Assembly (NCBI RefSeq): GCF_004348425.1
Contig: NZ_SMKK01000001.1
Span: 1-64,000, forward strand
Reading direction: 5' to 3'
DNA length: 64,000 nt
DNA from: Actinomadura sp. 7K507
Lineage (GTDB): Bacteria; Actinomycetota; Actinomycetes; Streptosporangiales; Streptosporangiaceae
Position 1 is the stretch's first letter; the number at the start of each line of letters is the position of its first letter. The notes below the pieces were generated by a model. That model was not told where the DNA came from. It saw only the letters and a program-made list of their open reading frames with translations, and ran no database searches. The position numbers and the translations under genes were made by a program. Positions 43,909 through 53,639 of this stretch are shown here, in pieces.

Positions 43909-45836
43909 CCGGTCCGGGCGGTGCGGCACGTTCGGGCGGGGACGACCTACTCGACACGATTCTGGACCTCCGGGCTCCCGCCTTCGCCTTGCTGCACCGC
44001 CCCGAGACGACCGGGCCGGGGTCGCTGGACGTGATCGTCGGAGACGTCTCGCACGTGGCGACTCTGGCGGATATCGCGCTCCCCGACCCCGGCCAGGTCC
44101 CGCCGGAGCCGGTGGCCCGCGCACCTGAGCCGGCCGCCCGCCCCGACATGCTCGCGCTCGTTCCGTACCGGCAGATCCGTGAACGCGGCTTCGCATGCGC
44201 GGACGACGGCTCTCCGCTGATCACGCTCACCGTGACCGGGCATCAGACGGTACCGATCACCGAGGCCCTCGCCCGGATCCCCGACCTGCCCATCGCCGTG
44301 CACGACGGGCACTTCGACGTGGTGGACGACGCCTACGCCGAGAACGTCCGCAGGGTGGTCAAGGAGGCGATCGGCGAGGGCGAGGGCGCCAACTTCGTCA
44401 TCAAACGGTTCTTCGACACCGACATCGACGGTTACACGCCGCACAGCGCGCTGGCGTTCTTCCGGCGGCTGCTCCTGGTCGAGTCGGGGACGTACTGGAC
44501 CTTCATCGTCCACACCGGCGAACGGACGTTCGTGGGCGCCACGCCAGAGCGGCACGTCACGCTGAACGACGGCGTCGCCACCATGAACCCCATCAGCGGC
44601 ACCTACCGCTACCCGGCGTCCGGCCCCACGTTGCCCGATGTCATGGACTTCCTCGCCGACCGGAAGGAGTCCGAGGAGCTCCTCATGGTGGTGGACGAGG
44701 AGCTCAAGATGATGACGCGGATCTGCGAGCCGGGCGTCAGGGTGGTGGGTCCGCGGCTGAAGGAGATGGCGCGGCTGGCCCACACCGAGTACGTCATCGA
44801 GGGCAGAAGCAGGCGCGATGTACGCGACATCCTCCGGCAGACCATGTTCGCGCCGACCGTCACCGGCAGCCCGATCGAGAACGCCTGCCGCGTCATCAGG
44901 CGGCACGAGCCGATGGGCCGCGCCTACTACAGCGGGATCGTCGCCTGCATCGGCCGTGACGGTTCCGGTGGCCGGACACTCGACTCCGCCATCCTCATCC
45001 GTACCGCCGATATCGACAGCGGCGGCCGGGTGCGCATCGGTGTCGGCAACACGCTCGTCCGCCACTCCGATCCGGCGTCGGAGGTCGCCGAGACCCGCGC
45101 CAAAGTGGCCGGGATACTCGCCGCGCTGCGGGGCGCCACCTCGTCCAAGCTGGCGTCGCATCCCCGTGTACGGGACGCGCTGGCGCACCGCAACACGACC
45201 ATCGCCGGCTTCTGGCTGGGCGATGGCGCCGCGCGAGCGCCGGCCCTACCGGAACTGGCGGGGTGCAGGACGCTGATCGTGGACGCCGAGGACACCTTCA
45301 CCTCGATGCTGGAGCACCAGCTGCGCAGCCTGGACATGCGGGTGACCGTGCGCCGTCACGACGAGATCCCTCCGTTCGGGGACTACGACTTCGTCGTGCT
45401 CGGGCCGGGACCGGGTGATCCCGGCGACCCGCACCTCGACAAGATCGGCCGGCTGTCGTCGGCCGCGGGGGCGCTGCTGGCCGCACGCCGCCCGTTCCTC
45501 GCCGTCTGCCTGAGCCATCAGGTCCTCTGCATGAGGCTCGGGTTCGACGTGCGGCGCAGGGAGACGCCGAACCAGGGCCTCCAGTTGGAGATCGACCTGT
45601 TCGGGCGCCGGGAGAAGGTGGGTTTCTACAACACGTTCGTGGCCTCGTCGGCGCGGGACGGCGCCGAGATGGACGGGGTGGGCGGGGTGGAGATCTGCCG
45701 CGATCCGGAGACGGGCGACGTGCACGCGCTGCGCGGTCCGCGATTCGCCTCCCTCCAGTTCCACGCCGAGTCCGTGCTCACGCAGAACGGCCCGCACATA
45801 CTCGGTTCGCTGATCAGAACGGCGCTGGTCACATGA
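43905..45836 (+). CDS. phzE: ADIC synthase (anthranilate-synthase-like fused enzyme)
   Basis: A 643-residue fusion that makes 2-amino-2-deoxyisochorismate from chorismate and glutamine. Residues about 1-420 are the chorismate-binding domain (FVGATPERHVTL, NPISGTYRYP, GSPIENACRVI, YYSGIVACIG). Residues about 440-640 are a class I glutamine amidotransferase with nucleophile cysteine in AVCLSHQVL and the His-Glu pair in LQFHAESVLT. GTG at 43905 overlaps the phzD stop; its stop overlaps phzF (ATGA). Confidence 0.96.
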   Translation: MTGPGGAARSGGDDLLDTILDLRAPAFALLHRPETTGPGSLDVIVGDVSHVATLADIALPDPGQVPPEPVARAPEPAARPDMLALVPYRQIRERGFACADDGSPLITLTVTGHQTVPITEALARIPDLPIAVHDGHFDVVDDAYAENVRRVVKEAIGEGEGANFVIKRFFDTDIDGYTPHSALAFFRRLLLVESGTYWTFIVHTGERTFVGATPERHVTLNDGVATMNPISGTYRYPASGPTLPDVMDFLADRKESEELLMVVDEELKMMTRICEPGVRVVGPRLKEMARLAHTEYVIEGRSRRDVRDILRQTMFAPTVTGSPIENACRVIRRHEPMGRAYYSGIVACIGRDGSGGRTLDSAILIRTADIDSGGRVRIGVGNTLVRHSDPASEVAETRAKVAGILAALRGATSSKLASHPRVRDALAHRNTTIAGFWLGDGAARAPALPELAGCRTLIVDAEDTFTSMLEHQLRSLDMRVTVRRHDEIPPFGDYDFVVLGPGPGDPGDPHLDKIGRLSSAAGALLAARRPFLAVCLSHQVLCMRLGFDVRRRETPNQGLQLEIDLFGRREKVGFYNTFVASSARDGAEMDGVGGVEICRDPETGDVHALRGPRFASLQFHAESVLTQNGPHILGSLIRTALVT

Positions 45837-46699
45837 TGACCGATCACGGAGGGCGCGGCGGGACGCACCCCTACACGGTGATCGACGCTTTCACCGACAC
45901 GCCGCTTGAGGGCAACCCGGTCGCGGTCTTCTTCGACGCCGAGGACCTCGGCACGGACCGCATGCAGCGCATCGCCAGGGAGATGAACCTCTCGGAGGTC
46001 ACGTTCGTCCTCCCGCCGGAGCGGGGCGGTGACGCGCGCGTCCGCATCTTCACGCCGGTCAACGAACTGCCGTTCGCGGGGCATCCGCTGCTCGGCACCG
46101 CGGTCGCGCTCGGTGAGTCGGTCAAGGGAGACCGGCTCGTGCTGGAGACGGCGATGGGCGCCATCCCGTTCGAGCTCGAACGTGTCGACGGGACGGTCGT
46201 CGCCGCCCAGATGGCCCAGCCGGTACCGACCTGGCAGGCGTTCGACCGCGCCGACGAGTTGCTGGCGGCGCTGGGCGTCCCGGTCCCGGAAACGCCGGTG
46301 GAGATCTACTCCAACGGTCCCCGGCACGTGTTCGTGGGGCTGGACAGCCTGGCCTCGCTTTCCCGGGTCGATCCCGACCACCGTGCCCTGGCCGCGTTCC
46401 CGGATATGGCGACGAACTGTTTCGCCGGCGCCGGCGCGGACTGGCGCATCCGCATGTTCTCACCGGCCTACGGGGTGACCGAGGACGCGGCCACAGGGTC
46501 CGCGGCGGGGCCCCTGGCCATCCATCTCGCCCGCCACGGACGCATCGCCTTCGGGCAGTGGATCGGCATCCGGCAGGGAGTCGAGATGGGCCGGCCGTCG
46601 CTCATGCGCGGCCGGGCGGACTGCACCGATGGCCGCGTCACGAAGGTACGGGTCGCCGGATCGGGCGTCCCGATCGCCCGTGGACTGATCTACGCCTGA
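45833..46699 (+). CDS. phzF: Trans-2,3-dihydro-3-hydroxyanthranilate isomerase
   Basis: A 288-residue enzyme of the DAP-epimerase-like PhzF fold that isomerises DHHA to the reactive ketone. The catalytic Glu lies in MNLSEVTFVLP; the GHP motif FAGHPLLGTA and the Asp in TEDAATGSAAGPLA match the known active-site set. A second ATG follows immediately (45836) and either may be used. Gap to phzG is 17 bp. Confidence 0.95.
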   Translation: MMTDHGGRGGTHPYTVIDAFTDTPLEGNPVAVFFDAEDLGTDRMQRIAREMNLSEVTFVLPPERGGDARVRIFTPVNELPFAGHPLLGTAVALGESVKGDRLVLETAMGAIPFELERVDGTVVAAQMAQPVPTWQAFDRADELLAALGVPVPETPVEIYSNGPRHVFVGLDSLASLSRVDPDHRALAAFPDMATNCFAGAGADWRIRMFSPAYGVTEDAATGSAAGPLAIHLARHGRIAFGQWIGIRQGVEMGRPSLMRGRADCTDGRVTKVRVAGSGVPIARGLIYA

Positions 46700-46716
46700 G
46701 CACCGACGGAGGCAGG

Positions 46717-47352
46717 ATGAGCCGGACCTACGAAAGCCTGACCGGCGCACTCGACGCGTCCTTCCCGGAGTACGCCGACCCGCCGCCCGAGCCGATGGCA
46801 CTGGTCCGGAACTGGATCTCGGCGGCGGTCGAGGGGAAGGTGCGCGAGCCGCTGGCTCTCGCGCTCGCCACGGCCGACGACCGCGGCCGCGCCTCCAACC
46901 GGACCGTGACGGTCGTCGAGGTCGCCGGTGAGGGCCTGGTCTTCACCAGCCACAGCACCAGCCAGAAGGGCCGGGAGATCGCGCAGACCGGGTGGGCCTC
47001 CGGGCTGCTGTACTGGCGCGAGGTCGCTCGCCAGCTGATCGTGTCGGGTCCGGTGACCCTGCTGAGCGCGGCCGAGGCGGACCGGCTCTGGGCCGCCCGG
47101 CCGGCGCCGCTGCACGCCATGACGACCGCGTCGTGGCAGAGCGACCCGCTCGACGATGTCTCCGTGCTCCGCGCGGAGGCCGACCGGCTGTCCATGCGCG
47201 GCGGCCCGCTCCCCCGGCCGGAGCGGTTCGCCGGCTACCGCCTGGAGCCGGCCGTCGTCGAGTTCTGGTCCGCCGCCTCCGGAAGGCTGCACCGGAGACT
47301 GCGCTACGACAGGGCCCAGGCGACTTGGCGGAGCATCAGGTTGCAGCCTTAG
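46717..47352 (+). CDS. phzG: FMN-dependent phenazine oxidase
   Basis: A 211-residue PNPOx-fold flavoprotein that oxidises the tricyclic intermediates to the aromatic phenazine acid. Visible are FMN-binding ASNRTVTVVEV, the FTSHSTSQKGREI phosphate loop and a C-terminal RLHRRLRYDR. ATG at 46717 is preceded by GGAGGCAGG. Last gene of the core set phzBCDEFG, so the expected core product is phenazine-1-carboxylic and/or -1,6-dicarboxylic acid. Confidence 0.94.
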   Translation: MSRTYESLTGALDASFPEYADPPPEPMALVRNWISAAVEGKVREPLALALATADDRGRASNRTVTVVEVAGEGLVFTSHSTSQKGREIAQTGWASGLLYWREVARQLIVSGPVTLLSAAEADRLWAARPAPLHAMTTASWQSDPLDDVSVLRAEADRLSMRGGPLPRPERFAGYRLEPAVVEFWSAASGRLHRRLRYDRAQATWRSIRLQP

Positions 47353-47467
47353 CCGAGGCCCGCCCGCCGTTTCACATCCCCAGCAGCACCGCGATCCGCG
47401 CGATCGCCGGTTCGGCGCGCCCGGGTCCGTTGCCCGTATCAAGTCCAGCACAGAGAGGAGTTGCCCT

Positions 47468-49099
47468 ATGGCGGACAACCCCCCCGAATTCGACGCCATC
47501 GTCATCGGCGCCGGAATGGGCGGCATCTACGCACTCCACAAACTCCGCAACGAACTCGGCCTTCGCGTCCGGGCGTTCGACAGGGCCGGCGGTATCGGCG
47601 GCACCTGGTGGTGGAACCGCTACCCGGGCGCCAAGTCCGACAGCGAGGGCCTCGTCTACCGGTTCTCCTTCGACAAGGAGACGCTCGGTGAGCCGATCGG
47701 GAACAACCGCTACATCGACCAGGCCGACATGCAGGCCTACCTCGAGTCGGTGGTCGACAAATTCGACCTGCGCAAGGACATCCAACTCGACACGGGCATC
47801 GACGGCATGTCATTCGACGAGGCCACGGCGGTGTGGACCGTCAGCACCGCCGAGGGCGAGACGCTCACCGCACGCTACGTCGTCAGCGCCCTGGGGCCCC
47901 TGTCGATGGAGTACTACCCCGACATCAAGGGCCGCGACAGCTTCCAGGGACGCATGGTCCACACCGCCACCTGGCCCGCGGACCTCAGGATCGACGGCAA
48001 GCGCGTCGGCATCGTCGGCACCGGCTCGACGGGGACCCAGTTCATCTGCGCGGCCTCGAAGACGGCCGGCCATCTGACGGTCTTCCAGCGGACGGCGCAG
48101 TACTGCGTGCCGAACGGCAACCGCCCGATCAGCGCGGAGGAGAGGGCGGAGTACCGGGCCAACCACCAGAAGATCTGGGACGGGGTCTGGATCTCCTACG
48201 TCGGAGCCGGGTTCCAGGAAAGCCAGGTGCCCGCGATGAGCGTCTCCGCGGAGGAGCGCCGGCGCATCTTCCAGAAGGCCTGGGACAAGGGCAACGCCTT
48301 CCGCTTCATGCTCGAGACGTTCTCGGACATCGCCCGTGACCCGGCCGCCAACGAGGCCGCGGCCGAGTTCATCCGGTCGAAGGTCAGGGAGATCGTCAAG
48401 GACCCGGAGACCGCGCGGAAGCTGATGCCGACCGGCTACTACGCGAGGCGGCCGATCAGCAACGAGGACTACTACGAGAGCTTCAACCGGGACAACGTCG
48501 CCCTGGTCAGCCTCAAGGAGAACCCGATCAGGGAGATCACGCCCAACGGTGTGGTCACTGAGGACGGCGCCGAACACGACCTCGACGTCCTGGTCTTCGC
48601 GACCGGGTTCGACGCGTTCGACGGCACCTACAAGAAGATGGAGATCCGCGGCCGCGGCGGCGTCGCCCTGCGGGACCACTGGAAGGACGGCGCCGGCAGC
48701 TACCTGGGCATCGCCTGCAACAGGTTCCCGAACATGTTCATGGTCTTCGGGCCGGGGACCGTCTTCAGCAACCTGCCGCCGGGAATCGAAACCCAGGTCG
48801 ACTGGATCACCAGTTTGATCAAGACGGCGATCGACGGCGACAAGCCGTGCATCGAGGCCACCGAGGACGCCGAGCGGACCTGGACCTCGACCTGCGACGA
48901 GATCGCCGAACACAGCCTCTTCTCGAAGGTCGATTCCTTCATCAACGGCGGCAACATCCCCGGGAAGAAGAAGAGGCTCCTGTTCTACGTCGCGGGGCTC
49001 GCCGCGTACCGCCAGAAACTCGGGGAGGTCGCCGGCGCCGGTTACGACGGTTTCGTCCTCGGCGCTCCGATGCAGCGGGAAGAGCAGCCGACGGCATGA
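47468..49099 (+). CDS. Baeyer-Villiger-type flavin monooxygenase
   Basis: A 543-residue FAD/NADPH enzyme. FAD-binding GAGMGG, the BVMO fingerprint FQGRMVHTATWP, and the NADPH-binding GTGSTGTQ are all present; the N-terminal GGTWWWNRYPGAKSDSE is typical of cyclohexanone-monooxygenase-type BVMOs. ATG follows GAGAGGAG. It is 115 bp after phzG, same strand. It may oxidise the carboxyl-bearing position (oxidative decarboxylation to a hydroxyphenazine) or a late ketone; this is inference. Confidence 0.9.
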   Translation: MADNPPEFDAIVIGAGMGGIYALHKLRNELGLRVRAFDRAGGIGGTWWWNRYPGAKSDSEGLVYRFSFDKETLGEPIGNNRYIDQADMQAYLESVVDKFDLRKDIQLDTGIDGMSFDEATAVWTVSTAEGETLTARYVVSALGPLSMEYYPDIKGRDSFQGRMVHTATWPADLRIDGKRVGIVGTGSTGTQFICAASKTAGHLTVFQRTAQYCVPNGNRPISAEERAEYRANHQKIWDGVWISYVGAGFQESQVPAMSVSAEERRRIFQKAWDKGNAFRFMLETFSDIARDPAANEAAAEFIRSKVREIVKDPETARKLMPTGYYARRPISNEDYYESFNRDNVALVSLKENPIREITPNGVVTEDGAEHDLDVLVFATGFDAFDGTYKKMEIRGRGGVALRDHWKDGAGSYLGIACNRFPNMFMVFGPGTVFSNLPPGIETQVDWITSLIKTAIDGDKPCIEATEDAERTWTSTCDEIAEHSLFSKVDSFINGGNIPGKKKRLLFYVAGLAAYRQKLGEVAGAGYDGFVLGAPMQREEQPTA

Positions 49100-49159
49100 C
49101 GAGCAGGACCGTTCCGCAAGCCGAAGAACACCCACCAGCACAGGACAAGGAGATCGGAC

Positions 49160-50572
49160 ATGGCTGACTACAGCGATCGGTACTTCCGGCCCGATACCGG
49201 GAAGTTCGACTTCGAGCACGGAAACGCGGCGCTCGAAGTGATCTTCCCTGCCCTCCAGGCCGAATCCCGCATGGGAATCTCCGAGTCGGGAAGCGACGCA
49301 TCACTGGTCGCCGACTTCACCATGGCCCTGGAGGTCACCTGGTTCGATGCGGTCGCGCCGTACTACTACCCGGCGGTGGGCATCTACTCCGACCTCGGCC
49401 ACCGGCCGAAGATCGAGGCCAACAACCGGAACAAGAACGTCGCCATCCTCTACGCCTCCTACCGCATCCTCAACGACCGCCTTCCCCATGGCAGGGGTGA
49501 CTGGCGCAAGATGATGGAGTCGGTCGGCCTCAACCCGGACGACGATTCCGAGGACAAGGAGACGGCGACGGGCATCGGCAACCTCGCCGCCAGGGGAATG
49601 ATCGAGGCCCGCGAGAACGACGGGCTCAACCGGCTGGGAAACGAGGGCGGCCGCAGGTACCACCCGCAGCCGTTCAGGGACTACACCGGTTACAAGCCCG
49701 TCAACACGGCGTACGAACTGCACGACCCGTCACGCTGGCAGCCCAACCTCAACCCGTACGGAAACGGCGTCTTCACCGTCCAGTCGGCGGTGACCCCGCA
49801 GATGCGCCTCGCCACGCCGTTCACCTTCTCGGATCCGGCCAAGTTCGACCTCGACCCGCCGGTCAACAGCGATGTCCGCAACATCGAGGCGTACCGGCGC
49901 CAGGCCGACGAGGTCCTGGAAGCGTCGGCAGGGCTCACCGACCGGCACAAGGTGCTGGCGGAGCTGTTCAACGACAAGTTCTTCACCCTCGGGGTCATCG
50001 CGGGAACGACCGCGCTGAGGACCAAGCCGATGGAGGTCGGCGAGTTCGTCCAGTACCTCGCGACCGTCGAAGTCGCCATCTTCGACGCGGCCATCGTGGA
50101 CTGGCACTACAAGAACCTCTACGACTCGGTACGGCCGTACAGCGCGATCCGCTACCTGTACGGGGACAAGCCCGTGACCGCGTGGGGCGGCCCGGGCCGG
50201 GGCACCGTCCACGACATCACCGGCAACGAGTGGCAGAGCTACCTGACCACCCCCGACCACTCGGAATACCCGTCGGTCTCGACCTCGCTCTGCGGCGCCT
50301 ACACCCAGGCGGCCCGCCTCCTGCTCGGCGGCGACGAGATCAATTCCGAGATCCACGTGAAGGCCGGGTCGTCGGTGGTCGAGCCGGGGCTCACGCCCCA
50401 TGAGGACATGACCTTCACCTGGAACACGTGGACGGAACTCTCCCAGGACTGCGGCATGAGCAGGCACTGGGGCGGCGTGCACTTCCGCTCCGCGATCAGC
50501 AACGTCTCCGATTTCTCCACGCAGATCGGCACACGCGCCTACGAGTTCATGCAGGAACATCTCGAGCCGTAG
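49160..50572 (+). CDS. Vanadium-dependent haloperoxidase-like protein with altered active site
   Basis: A 470-residue protein with the helical PAP2/vanadium-haloperoxidase fold. Vanadate-binding Lys318 and Arg325 (KNLYDSVRP) and Ser434-Arg435 with His441 (SRHWGGVHF) are kept. The middle motif, PSGH in classical enzymes, reads EYPSVSTS (residues 369-375): glycine becomes Val373 and the catalytic histidine becomes Ser374. Some uncharacterised relatives also lack this histidine, so the protein may be a phosphatase-like or oxidative tailoring enzyme and not a true halogenase. ATG at 49160 follows AAGGAGA. It is followed by a strong terminator, which ends the first phz transcription unit. Confidence 0.85.
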   Translation: MADYSDRYFRPDTGKFDFEHGNAALEVIFPALQAESRMGISESGSDASLVADFTMALEVTWFDAVAPYYYPAVGIYSDLGHRPKIEANNRNKNVAILYASYRILNDRLPHGRGDWRKMMESVGLNPDDDSEDKETATGIGNLAARGMIEARENDGLNRLGNEGGRRYHPQPFRDYTGYKPVNTAYELHDPSRWQPNLNPYGNGVFTVQSAVTPQMRLATPFTFSDPAKFDLDPPVNSDVRNIEAYRRQADEVLEASAGLTDRHKVLAELFNDKFFTLGVIAGTTALRTKPMEVGEFVQYLATVEVAIFDAAIVDWHYKNLYDSVRPYSAIRYLYGDKPVTAWGGPGRGTVHDITGNEWQSYLTTPDHSEYPSVSTSLCGAYTQAARLLLGGDEINSEIHVKAGSSVVEPGLTPHEDMTFTWNTWTELSQDCGMSRHWGGVHFRSAISNVSDFSTQIGTRAYEFMQEHLEP

Positions 50573-50594
50573 AAGCGCGCCGGAGCCGCCCCGG

Positions 50595-50632
50595 AGGCCG
50601 CGGCACGGCTGCCTCCAGCCGTGCCGCGGCCT
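50595..50632 (+). terminator. Perfect 17-bp terminator hairpin after the haloperoxidase-like gene
   Basis: AGGCCGCGGCACGGCTG pairs perfectly with its complement across a CCTC loop, 23 bp after the stop, and is followed by GCGGTTTC. It splits the cluster into two transcription units, with the next gene starting 63 bp downstream. Confidence 0.85.
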
Positions 50633-50694
50633 GCGGTTTCACCCGCCGAACTCGCCTCGTCCGCAGGTGACGATCAGGGAGCGCAGCAGCAGTC

Positions 50695-51987
50695 ATGTCC
50701 ACCTCCGAGAACGCTCACGTCCTGATCGCCGGTGCCGGGATCGGCGGGCTGACCGCGGCGCTCGCGCTGCACGCCCACGGGATCGAGGCGACGGTGCTGG
50801 AGAACGCCCGTGAGATCCGCCCGATCGGGGTGGGGATCAACATCCAGCCCGCCGCCATCGCCGAACTGACCTCGCTCGGCCTCGGGGAGGCTCTGGCGGC
50901 GATCGGCGTCGCCACCCGGGAGCACCGCTACCTCGACCGCACCGGCACCACGCTGTGGACCGAACCGCGGGGCCTCGCCGCCGGCCATCGGTGCCCGCAG
51001 TACTCGCTCCATCGCGGCGAACTGCAGATGATGCTGCTGGCGGCGGTCCGCGACCGGCTCGGTCCGGACGCGGTCCGCGCCGGATCCCGGGTGACCGGCT
51101 TCACGCAGACGCCCGGCGGCGTCCAGGTCCAGGTCGAGAACGGCCGGGACGAGAACGGCCGGGACGAACGCGGCGGTCCCTCCATCTCGATCGAGGGCAC
51201 GGCGCTGATCGGTGCGGACGGAAGGAACTCCGCGGTCCTGAGCCAGCTCCACCCCGACCGCACCGCGGTGTCCTCGGCGCGGATTCACATGTGGCGCGGA
51301 CTGACCGAACTGGACGGGTTCCTCGACGGTCGCACCATGATCCTGGGCAACGACGAGCACGGGGCCCGGATGATCGCCTACCCGTGCTCGGCACGTCACG
51401 CCCGGCAGGGCAGGGCCCTCCTCAACTGGGTGTGCATGGTCCCCGCGGCCGCGACGGGCGCGTCCGCCGATTCCGGCTGGGCCGGCGCCGGCCGCCTCGA
51501 GGACGTGCTGCCGCACTTCGCGGCCTGGGACTTCGGCTGGCTGAACGTCCCCGAGGTGCTCGCCCGCAGCAGCCGGATCCTGCGGTACCCCATGGTCGAC
51601 CGCGATCCGCTGGCCGGCTGGGGGGACGGCCGGGTCACGCTGCTCGGCGACGCCGCCCATCTGATGTACCCGATCGGCGCCAACGGTGCGTCACAGGCCG
51701 TCCTCGACGCGGTCGCCCTCGCCGCCGAGCTCGCACGCGGCGACGACGTGGCCGCCGCACTGGACCGCTACGAAGGCGTCCGCCGTCCCGCCACGACCGC
51801 GATCACCCAGGCCAACCGGGACATGGACACCGCCGAACGCGCCCTCGCGGCCAGGGCCGGCGCCGACGACGCGACCAAGGCCGCCCATCTGGAATCGGTG
51901 ACCACGAGCTACCGCGACGTCGTCGACACCGGCACCGGGCACGTCGCCCACCCCATACATCCCGGCGGCGCGAACCCGCGGGGATGA
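50695..51987 (+). CDS. phzS: PhzS-like FAD-dependent phenazine hydroxylase
   Basis: A 430-residue class A flavoprotein monooxygenase. It follows Pseudomonas PhzS closely along its length: VLIAGAGIGGLTAALALH, REIRPIGVGINIQPAAI, QYSLHRGELQMMLLAAVR, ALLNWVCMVP and RVTLLGDAAHLMYPIGANGA. PhzS hydroxylates and decarboxylates 5-methyl-phenazine-1-carboxylate, or phenazine-1-carboxylate itself to 1-hydroxyphenazine. No phzM methyltransferase is in the window, so the second reaction is expected here. An insertion ENGRDENGRDERGG (residues about 143-156) contains a short duplication. First gene of the second unit. Confidence 0.92.
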   Translation: MSTSENAHVLIAGAGIGGLTAALALHAHGIEATVLENAREIRPIGVGINIQPAAIAELTSLGLGEALAAIGVATREHRYLDRTGTTLWTEPRGLAAGHRCPQYSLHRGELQMMLLAAVRDRLGPDAVRAGSRVTGFTQTPGGVQVQVENGRDENGRDERGGPSISIEGTALIGADGRNSAVLSQLHPDRTAVSSARIHMWRGLTELDGFLDGRTMILGNDEHGARMIAYPCSARHARQGRALLNWVCMVPAAATGASADSGWAGAGRLEDVLPHFAAWDFGWLNVPEVLARSSRILRYPMVDRDPLAGWGDGRVTLLGDAAHLMYPIGANGASQAVLDAVALAAELARGDDVAAALDRYEGVRRPATTAITQANRDMDTAERALAARAGADDATKAAHLESVTTSYRDVVDTGTGHVAHPIHPGGANPRG

Positions 51988-52041
51988 CCAGCGCGGTCCG
52001 TCAGGATCGCATGCCACGAAACACGAAGGAGGAGGATCGGC

Positions 52042-53442
52042 ATGGTGCGCAAGTCCGTCCAGGTTCTCGTGATCGGCGGCGGGCCCGCGGGCTCAACCGC
52101 CGCGACGCTGCTGGCCCGCCAGGGATTCAAGGTGATGCTGCTGGAGCGCGACCACTTCCCGCGCTACCACATCGGCGAGTCCCTGCTGCCCTCGTGCCTG
52201 CCGATCCTCGATCTGGTGGGTGCGCGGGAGAAGGTCGAGGCGTTCGGGTTCAAGCGCAAGGGCGGCGCCTACTACGCCTGGGGCGAGGAGAACTGGGAGC
52301 TGCGGTTCAGCGAGATCTTCGGCACCGAGTACAGCTGGCAGGTCCGCCGCTCCGACTTCGACCAGCTGCTCCTTGAGCACGCCCGCAGCGAGGGCGTCGA
52401 GGCCCACGAGGGCGTGGCCGTCCGTAAGATCGGTTTCCAGGGCGACCGCGCGGTGAACGCGACATGGGAGCGCGCCGGCGCCAAGGGCGAAGAGGCGGCC
52501 GAGGGGGTCGTCGACTTCGACTACGTCATCGACGCGTCCGGCCGGGCCGGACTGCTGGCCACCAAGCACCACAACAGCCGCCGCCACCACGACGTGTTCA
52601 AGAACGTCGCCGTGTGGGGGTACTGGAAGAACACCAAGCCGTTCGGACGCGGGCCGGAGAACGGCATCGGCGTCTGCTCCATCCCGCACGGCTGGTTGTG
52701 GCAGATCCCGCTCCACGACGGGACCGTGAGCGTGGGAACGGTCCTCACCAAGGAGCACCTGCGCAAGCAGCAGGCGGGGCAGGCGGACCTGAAGGAGATC
52801 TACCTCGGCCACCTCGCCGAGAACCCGCTGATCTCGAACCTGGTCTCGGGCGCCGAACTGAGCAGCGAGATCAAGGCGGAGACGGACTACTCCTACGTCA
52901 CCGACCGGTTCGCGGGCCCGGGATACCTGCTGGCCGGCGACGCGGCCTGCTTCCTGGACCCGCTGCTTTCCACCGGCGTCCACCTCGCGATGTACAGCGC
53001 GATGCTGTCGGCCGCGACGCTGTCCTCGATAATGCGCGACGGGATCGACGAGCAGGACGCGACGAGCTTCTACGAGCAGGCGTACCGGACGTCGTACGAG
53101 CGCCTTCTCGTCCTGGTCTCGGTGTTCTACGAGGCCTACCGCGGCCGCGACGACCACTTCTACAACGCCCAGCGGCTGAGCCGGCGCGAGAAGGGCAACC
53201 TCAAGCTGCACGAGGCGTTCCTCCACATCACGGCCGGTGTCGAGGACCTGGCCGACGCCATGGACCAGGAGCGCGCCTACGACGCCGTCGCCAAGGAGCT
53301 CGTCGGGCCCGGCGCCGAGGGCGGCAACCCGCTGGCCAACCACAACGTCAACATGCTCCAGCCGCCGGACGCGCCCGGCCGTTCCCTGGCCGGCCTCTAC
53401 CTGGCGATCGAGCCGAAGCTGACGCTGCTGCGGGCGAGCTGA
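52042..53442 (+). CDS. Flavin-dependent halogenase
   Basis: A 466-residue FADH2-dependent halogenase-type protein. FAD-binding GGGPAGSTAATLLARQG begins at about residue 12, the RYHIGESLLPS motif follows, and the halogenase WxWxIP motif is present as WLWQIP at about 218-223. SDFDQLLLEHA and GDAACFLDPLLSTGVHLA are further family landmarks. It lacks the tryptophan-halogenase substrate lid and looks more like CndH/PltA-type enzymes for phenolic or pyrrolic substrates. ATG at 52042 follows GGAGGAGG. It likely halogenates the hydroxyphenazine. Confidence 0.9.
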   Translation: MVRKSVQVLVIGGGPAGSTAATLLARQGFKVMLLERDHFPRYHIGESLLPSCLPILDLVGAREKVEAFGFKRKGGAYYAWGEENWELRFSEIFGTEYSWQVRRSDFDQLLLEHARSEGVEAHEGVAVRKIGFQGDRAVNATWERAGAKGEEAAEGVVDFDYVIDASGRAGLLATKHHNSRRHHDVFKNVAVWGYWKNTKPFGRGPENGIGVCSIPHGWLWQIPLHDGTVSVGTVLTKEHLRKQQAGQADLKEIYLGHLAENPLISNLVSGAELSSEIKAETDYSYVTDRFAGPGYLLAGDAACFLDPLLSTGVHLAMYSAMLSAATLSSIMRDGIDEQDATSFYEQAYRTSYERLLVLVSVFYEAYRGRDDHFYNAQRLSRREKGNLKLHEAFLHITAGVEDLADAMDQERAYDAVAKELVGPGAEGGNPLANHNVNMLQPPDAPGRSLAGLYLAIEPKLTLLRAS

Positions 53443-53639
53443 CGAGCCGGAGGCCGTCCGGCCGCCCGCCTGGTCCGGTCCGTCCTGCCCCACCTGACCC
53501 GATCCCCGCGATCGGTCCACGACCAGTGTCACCAGCGCCCTGATCTACGAACGCGAGTACCGGCGCGTTCCTGAGCCGCCGCTCAGGGACGCGCCGTTCT
53601 CGTCGACCCCTCGCCCACCGACTTCTGAGCGGAGCACCG

